Origin: JAIVJN01 sp036732565
GTDB taxonomy: Bacteria > Acidobacteriota > Vicinamibacteria > Vicinamibacterales > UBA2999
Reading direction: 5' to 3'
Length of the DNA: 17,279 nucleotides
Assembly (NCBI GenBank): GCA_036732565.1
Contig: DAINCF010000091.1
Coordinates: forward strand, 1 to 17,279
Under the pieces are notes generated by a model that was not told the DNA's origin, searched no databases, and saw only the letters and a program-made list of their open reading frames with translations. Numbering within the stretch: the first letter of the stretch is position 1; each line of letters begins with the position of its first letter. Below, one piece after another: positions 13,695 through 17,279 of the stretch. Both the position numbers and the translations under genes were made by a program.

Positions 13695-16391
13695 TCACCG
13701 CAACCGTAACGTGCCGAACGCTTGCGGCACGTGGAAGGTGGCTTGATGGGTCGGCTGCCACGCATGATAGGTTCTCGCCGGCTCACGTCCCGAGATCCGG
13801 TATAGGCCCAAACGCAATTCCCGCCCCGGCTCCGGCGATCGCGCGTCGATCGCCTGGAACGGGATGCGCATCGCCGCGTACCAAACCTTCGCCCGCTCGT
13901 CGATGCGCGCCTTCACCGAAAAACCCGAATTCCACGCCATGCCCTGCTGTCGTTTCGAGTCGGCCCGATCGATGTCCAAGTCGATCCACTCACCCTGCGG
14001 CGACACCTGGAACTCCTTGTAGCGCGCGATCTGTTCGAAATCCGACCCGATGAATGCTTCGGCCACGTCCCAGCTCCACAGCTTCGGCGTTTCGTCCGCA
14101 AGCATCGGGTTGGGCTTGAGGTTCAGCTCGTCGTACGGGCAGGTGTAGAGCAGGTACAGATGCTCCTTGGTCCATCGCGACCGGATCTCAGTCGGGGACC
14201 CGGCAATGGGTCGTCCGGACATGTCGTGGTCTGCGAGCACGCGGGGCGCGTCTCTCCACTCGAGCGTTCCTGGATTCGGATCGAGCTCGAAGTCGTGCGG
14301 CGTGAACGCGCTGTCGAGCACGCGCGAGTCACTCGCCGTCGGCGCAAGGCCAAATGCGAAAATGTTTCCTCCTCCGGCCACCGCCACGAATTGATCCGCG
14401 CCGACGCTGTAGGTCATCGGCGACCCTCGCCACGTCGTGTTCAAGGGAAGCCGCCACAGTACGCGACCGGTGCGCGCGTCGGCCGCGGCAAACCCGCCGC
14501 TGTCGTCGCCGAAGAACACCAGACCAGTCGTCGTCGACAACACGCCCGCCCACGAATTGGCTTCGCCGATCTGCGGAAGCTCCCAGGCGATCGTGCCGGT
14601 GGCGACGTCGAGCGCGCGCAGAAACTTCCGGCCACCTGGCACGCTCCGCGTCCCGCCGCCATAGAACGACTTGCCCGGTTCGAACCACACCGCGGATCGC
14701 GTGAAGATGCTGCACTCCTCGAGCGCCATCACATAGTAGAGCCCCGTGTCGGGATTGAACGCGGTCGACATCCAGTTCGTGGCCCCGACCACTGACGGGC
14801 AGACCTTCGTGCCTTGAATGCTCGGCTCCATGCCCGGGCGCCGCTGCGGACGGCCGTCCGGGTCGATGCCCGTCGCCCAATTCATCTCGGTGACGAACGG
14901 CTTCGCCAACAGTAGCGTGCCATTGGTTCGGTCCAGGACGTAGAAGAAGCCGTTCCGGTTCGCCTGGAGGAGCACTCGGCGCGGCTGACCATCGATGACG
15001 ACGTCGGCTGCCACGACCGTCTGGACGGCGTCCCAATCGTTCAAATCGTGAGGCGTGAACTGAAAGTACCACCGCATCTTGCCGGTGGCCGGATCGAGCG
15101 CCAGTACCGAGTTCGACCACAGGTTATCGCCGATCCGCTCCGCGCCGTTGTAGTCGGGACACGGGTTCCCCGTGGTCCAGAACAGCGTATTCGTGGTCGC
15201 GTCATACGAACCGGTCAGCCACGTCGCCGCGCACGGATGCTCGATCGCCTTTCCGCGCCAGGTCTCCGATCCCGGTTCGCCAGGCGCGGGCACCGTCCAC
15301 ACCCGCCAGACTTCCTTGCCGGTGGCCGCCTCGAACGCGGCGATGAACCCGCGGGCGCCTTCGTCGCCCCCCGAGATGCCGGAGACGACGAGATCGCCGA
15401 CGACCAACGGCGCACCGGTTGCGCCGTAGTGCTGGCGATAGTCGGCCATGACCACGTCCCACAGCAGTTGACCGTTCCCTCGATGCAACGCCAACAACCG
15501 CGCATCGTCGGTCACGACGAACAGCCGATCGCCACGCACGGCCACGCCGCGATGAACGCCCGCGCCGGCGTCGCCGATCACGCCCGGCGTCCGCGGCCGG
15601 CGATACTGCCAGATCTCACGACCGCTTCGCGCATCGAGGGCGTAGACCTCATTGGGCGCGGTCACGTACATGATCCCGTCCACGACGATCGGCGTCGTGC
15701 GCAGGTTGCGTGCGCCGGGCACCGGGTAGACCCATTTGATCCGTGCCTGAGCGACGTTGTCCGGCGTGATCTGTGGCAGCGGGGTGTGGCGATTCCCACC
15801 GGGATCGCCGTTGTAGGTGGGCCAGTCGCCGGCGCTCCACGCATCGACGGTATCGCGCGGGACGAGCTTCGGCATGGGGCTTCGGCCCAACTCGACAACC
15901 TTCGCGATCTCAGCGCGCGTCAGCGCGGCGAGGGTACCTTCGTTCGTCAACAACTGGAGATCGCTGTCGCCCTCGTTCTGGACGATCCCTTCCAGCACAC
16001 GGCCGTCACGGAGCTGGAGCCGAACCTGGGCGAACGTTCGCGGCGCCCGAGCACTGTCCGCGAGCGTTCGAACGTAGCGGACCAGCGCGGCAATCGACGC
16101 CTCATCGACTCTCGCGGGCGGCATGCCTCCGGAGGGAATGCCGGCGCGAATGATCTGCGCGAGCTCGTCGATCGAACGGGAGGTCTCGCTGCGCGGCGCC
16201 ACGAGGTCGGGCCCGCGCTCGCCGCCCCGACCGTCTGAGCCGTGGCACGTCGCGCACTGAGCTTCGAACAGCGGCTTCGCGTCGGAAGGCGCCTGCGCAG
16301 GTGGAACCGGCGCGGTCGCTTCCCGGCCTGCTGATGTCACCATCAGCAGCGGTATCACCGCGGCGCACGCGACGACCAGCTTCGGGCCCAC
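13695..16391 (-). CDS. exported cytochrome c-quinoprotein (PQQ dehydrogenase-like) with C-terminal CBM9-like domain
   Basis: An 898-residue multidomain protein starting at GTG 16391, with an N-terminal signal/anchor (LVVACAAVIPLLMVTSAG). Domains in order: a class I cytochrome c with CATCH heme site (C46, C49, H50) and likely distal Met90 (SGGMPP); a small beta domain at about 118-170 (VRLQLRDGRVLEGIVQNEG); and a PQQ-dehydrogenase-type propeller at about 187-685. The propeller includes DWPTYNGDPGGNRHTPL, GNPCPDYNGAERIGDNLWSN (409-428) and QFTPHDLNDWD (444-454), which carries the catalytic-type aspartates. A final domain at about 698-898 (WSWDVAEAFIGSD, EFQVSPQGEWIDLD, MRIPFQAI) resembles carbohydrate-binding family 9. 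Known relatives oxidise alcohols or sugars in the periplasm and pass electrons through heme c, but the substrate here is unknown. The usual vicinal disulfide Cys-Cys is not visible. It follows the RidA gene by 28 bp, probably as one operon. Confidence 0.9.
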   Translation of the reverse strand: MGPKLVVACAAVIPLLMVTSAGREATAPVPPAQAPSDAKPLFEAQCATCHGSDGRGGERGPDLVAPRSETSRSIDELAQIIRAGIPSGGMPPARVDEASIAALVRYVRTLADSARAPRTFAQVRLQLRDGRVLEGIVQNEGDSDLQLLTNEGTLAALTRAEIAKVVELGRSPMPKLVPRDTVDAWSAGDWPTYNGDPGGNRHTPLPQITPDNVAQARIKWVYPVPGARNLRTTPIVVDGIMYVTAPNEVYALDARSGREIWQYRRPRTPGVIGDAGAGVHRGVAVRGDRLFVVTDDARLLALHRGNGQLLWDVVMADYRQHYGATGAPLVVGDLVVSGISGGDEGARGFIAAFEAATGKEVWRVWTVPAPGEPGSETWRGKAIEHPCAATWLTGSYDATTNTLFWTTGNPCPDYNGAERIGDNLWSNSVLALDPATGKMRWYFQFTPHDLNDWDAVQTVVAADVVIDGQPRRVLLQANRNGFFYVLDRTNGTLLLAKPFVTEMNWATGIDPDGRPQRRPGMEPSIQGTKVCPSVVGATNWMSTAFNPDTGLYYVMALEECSIFTRSAVWFEPGKSFYGGGTRSVPGGRKFLRALDVATGTIAWELPQIGEANSWAGVLSTTTGLVFFGDDSGGFAAADARTGRVLWRLPLNTTWRGSPMTYSVGADQFVAVAGGGNIFAFGLAPTASDSRVLDSAFTPHDFELDPNPGTLEWRDAPRVLADHDMSGRPIAGSPTEIRSRWTKEHLYLLYTCPYDELNLKPNPMLADETPKLWSWDVAEAFIGSDFEQIARYKEFQVSPQGEWIDLDIDRADSKRQQGMAWNSGFSVKARIDERAKVWYAAMRIPFQAIDARSPEPGRELRLGLYRISGREPARTYHAWQPTHQATFHVPQAFGTLRLR

Positions 16392-16419
16392 GACTAGGCA
16401 ATCCTGTTGATACGCTCCA

Positions 16420-16905
16420 CTAGAGGGCCGCGATGCAGTCGATCTCGACGAGAGATTGACCGGGAACTCCGCCGTAGCACGCCACGGTCGTTCGGACCGG
16501 CGGTCGCGTGCCGAAGCGGCCGCGGAACACCTCGTTCATGCCGTCATAGTCCTTGAGGTCGTGAAGGAAGACGTTCACCTTCAGCACCTTCTCCATCGAG
16601 GACCCGGCCTTCTTCAGCTCCGCCTCGAGCTGGTTGAGCACGGAGTTGGTGTGGACTTTGATGTCGCCCGGCCCATGCTCGCCCTTGCCGGCGACGAACA
16701 CCAGGCCGCCGTGCGCGATGACGCCCGAGAACAACGGCGGCTGCTGGGGAGCGGCTTGAGCGTCGATTGCACCGCCAGGTGCCACCGCCGAGTCGCGCGG
16801 CTCTGCGCGCACACCAGTGAAGAGGCCGGCCACGGTTGCCGCGGCCATCCCGACGAACGATCGAAGAAGCGACCGGCGCGCGGTCTGAGGATTGGTGTTG
16901 GACAT
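16420..16905 (-). CDS. Tat-exported RidA family protein (enamine/imine deaminase-like)
   Basis: A 161-residue protein. ATG 16905 has GGAGA (16911-16915) 5 bp upstream. Residues 10-35 form a twin-arginine signal (ARRSLLRSFVGMAAATVAGLFTG, ending near VRA). The remaining roughly 110 residues are a RidA domain: FSGVIAHGGLVFVAGKGE (59-76), QLEAELKKAGSSMEKVLKVNVFLHDL (92-117), FRGRFGTRPPVRTTVAC (127-143) and LVEIDCIA (152-159). Arg138 matches the substrate-carboxylate-binding arginine of active RidA, and E155 is in the expected place. Known RidA enzymes hydrolyse reactive 2-aminoacrylate-type enamines/imines released by PLP enzymes, normally in the cytoplasm. An exported form, near a Tat-exported PLP enzyme, suggests the same chemistry in the periplasm (inference). 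It is first in a minus-strand operon with the quinoprotein gene. Confidence 0.9.
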   Translation of the reverse strand: MSNTNPQTARRSLLRSFVGMAAATVAGLFTGVRAEPRDSAVAPGGAIDAQAAPQQPPLFSGVIAHGGLVFVAGKGEHGPGDIKVHTNSVLNQLEAELKKAGSSMEKVLKVNVFLHDLKDYDGMNEVFRGRFGTRPPVRTTVACYGGVPGQSLVEIDCIAAL

Positions 16906-17054
16906 GAGGGTCTCCGCGAATTCCCGAGAGAATAGCGGCCCAACACGCCCCAGGCAAGGGTCCGCGAGGGCGATGCGACCACAGTGATGATCAATGCGAC
17001 CGGCTCGATAGAAACCCTCGGCGGTTGCCGGTATACCCAGGGGACGCTCTCGCC
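16906..17054. other. divergent intergenic region between the RidA and TctC-like genes
   Basis: At 149 bp this is the longest non-coding stretch in the window and must hold promoters for both directions. The minus-strand candidate is listed separately. For the plus strand only a weak pair is visible: TAGAAA at 17009-17014 and TATACC at 17032-17037 with 17-bp spacing. It would start transcription inside the likely ribosome-binding site AGGGGA (17039-17044), so it is not called. No palindromic element of the kind found in the other gaps is present. Confidence 0.5.
16929..16957 (-). promoter_or_regulatory. candidate sigma-70 promoter for the RidA-quinoprotein operon
   Basis: On the minus strand TTGCCT (16957-16952) and TATTCT (16934-16929) are separated by exactly 17 bp, each matching consensus at 4 of 6 positions. 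Transcription would begin near 16922, leaving a leader of about 17 bases that still contains the GGAGA ribosome-binding site. This is a visual match only. Confidence 0.45.
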
Positions 17055-17279
17055 ATGCCGCACCGCTTGCTCATCCTGATCGGTCCGATCGTTGCCGCCG
17101 TGCTCACGCTCGCGGGGTGTGGCACGTCGAAGCCGTTTCCGGACGCGCCGATCTTGCTGGTGTGTCCGTGGGCGTCCGGCGGCGGTTCGGATCGGGTCGC
17201 GCGGCTCCTGGCGACGCTGCTCGAGCAGGATCTCGACGTCCCCGTCAACGTGGTCAACGCCACCGGCGGCGATGGCGTC
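17055..17279 (+). CDS. TctC-like tripartite tricarboxylate transporter substrate-binding lipoprotein, 3' partial
   Basis: A reading frame of 75 codons runs from ATG 17055 to the window edge with no stop. The N-terminus is a lipoprotein signal (LLILIGPIVAAVLTLAGC, lipobox LAGC with Cys22). It continues PILLVCPWASGGGSDRVARLLA and a Val-Asn-Ala-Thr-Gly-Gly-Asp-Gly segment. This matches the start of TctC/Bug-type binding proteins, whose N-terminal lobe typically reads PW-x-x-GGG-SD-x-x-AR then a VENRPGG-like loop. These proteins capture carboxylates in the periplasm for TctAB permeases. AGGGGA at 17039-17044 is a likely ribosome-binding site. The gene is divergent from RidA; permease genes would be expected just beyond the window. 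Confidence 0.8.
   Translation, partial: MPHRLLILIGPIVAAVLTLAGCGTSKPFPDAPILLVCPWASGGGSDRVARLLATLLEQDLDVPVNVVNATGGDGV

Noticed and set aside
12325..13761. A 478-codon minus-strand frame opposite the lactonase, running through the repeat cluster
   Set aside because: It reads through palindromic repeats and is antisense to a well-supported propeller enzyme.
15048..16238. A 396-codon plus-strand frame opposite the quinoprotein
   Set aside because: Antisense to the heme-binding and propeller regions; no domain or ribosome-binding site supports it.

Overview
The window looks like a chromosomal segment of a GC-rich, Gram-negative environmental bacterium. I infer Acidobacteriota, possibly the Vicinamibacteria, from the mix of Tat-exported enzymes, a hybrid one-protein two-component regulator, a cytochrome c/quinoprotein fusion, and GC-rich palindromic repeats placed between genes. 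This assignment is inference: there is no rRNA or other marker gene here.

Layout. Bases 1-6498 form a tightly packed plus-strand operon: a SelA-like PLP enzyme (5' end cut off by the window), a Tat-exported DUF362 protein, a seven-bladed PQQ-type propeller protein, an ApbE-type flavin transferase, an exported protein of unknown function, and an exported amidohydrolase of the EF_0837/AHA_3915 deacetylase type. Bases 6614-12332 are on the minus strand: a second SelA-like PLP enzyme with a Tat signal and an extra C-terminal beta-rich domain, followed by a 1325-residue hybrid sensor kinase/response regulator/AraC protein. Bases 12367-13554 (plus) encode an exported lactonase-fold beta-propeller. 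Bases 13695-16905 (minus) encode a Tat-exported RidA protein and then a large cytochrome c-quinoprotein with a C-terminal CBM9-like domain. At 17055 a lipoprotein substrate-binding protein of the tripartite tricarboxylate transporter family begins and runs off the end.

How it may work. SelA-like PLP enzymes of the DgaE type (ammonia lyases acting on amino-sugar acids) and EF_0837-type amidohydrolases are known neighbours in other bacteria. RidA proteins hydrolyse the enamine/imine products released by PLP lyases. Lactonase and quinoprotein dehydrogenase folds fit sugar or sugar-acid oxidation, and a TctC-type protein binds carboxylates. I therefore infer a largely periplasmic route that breaks down an amino-sugar acid, amino acid or related N-acyl compound, sensed by the hybrid regulator. 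The substrate cannot be read from the sequence. The unusual part is that a PLP enzyme and a RidA protein both carry Tat signals.

Non-coding DNA is sparse (no gap above 150 bp). Three of the gaps contain copies of one palindromic element able to fold as two 8-bp hairpins closed by an outer GTGGGG/CCCCAC stem. Two copies, about 4.1 kb apart, are identical over 59 bp.
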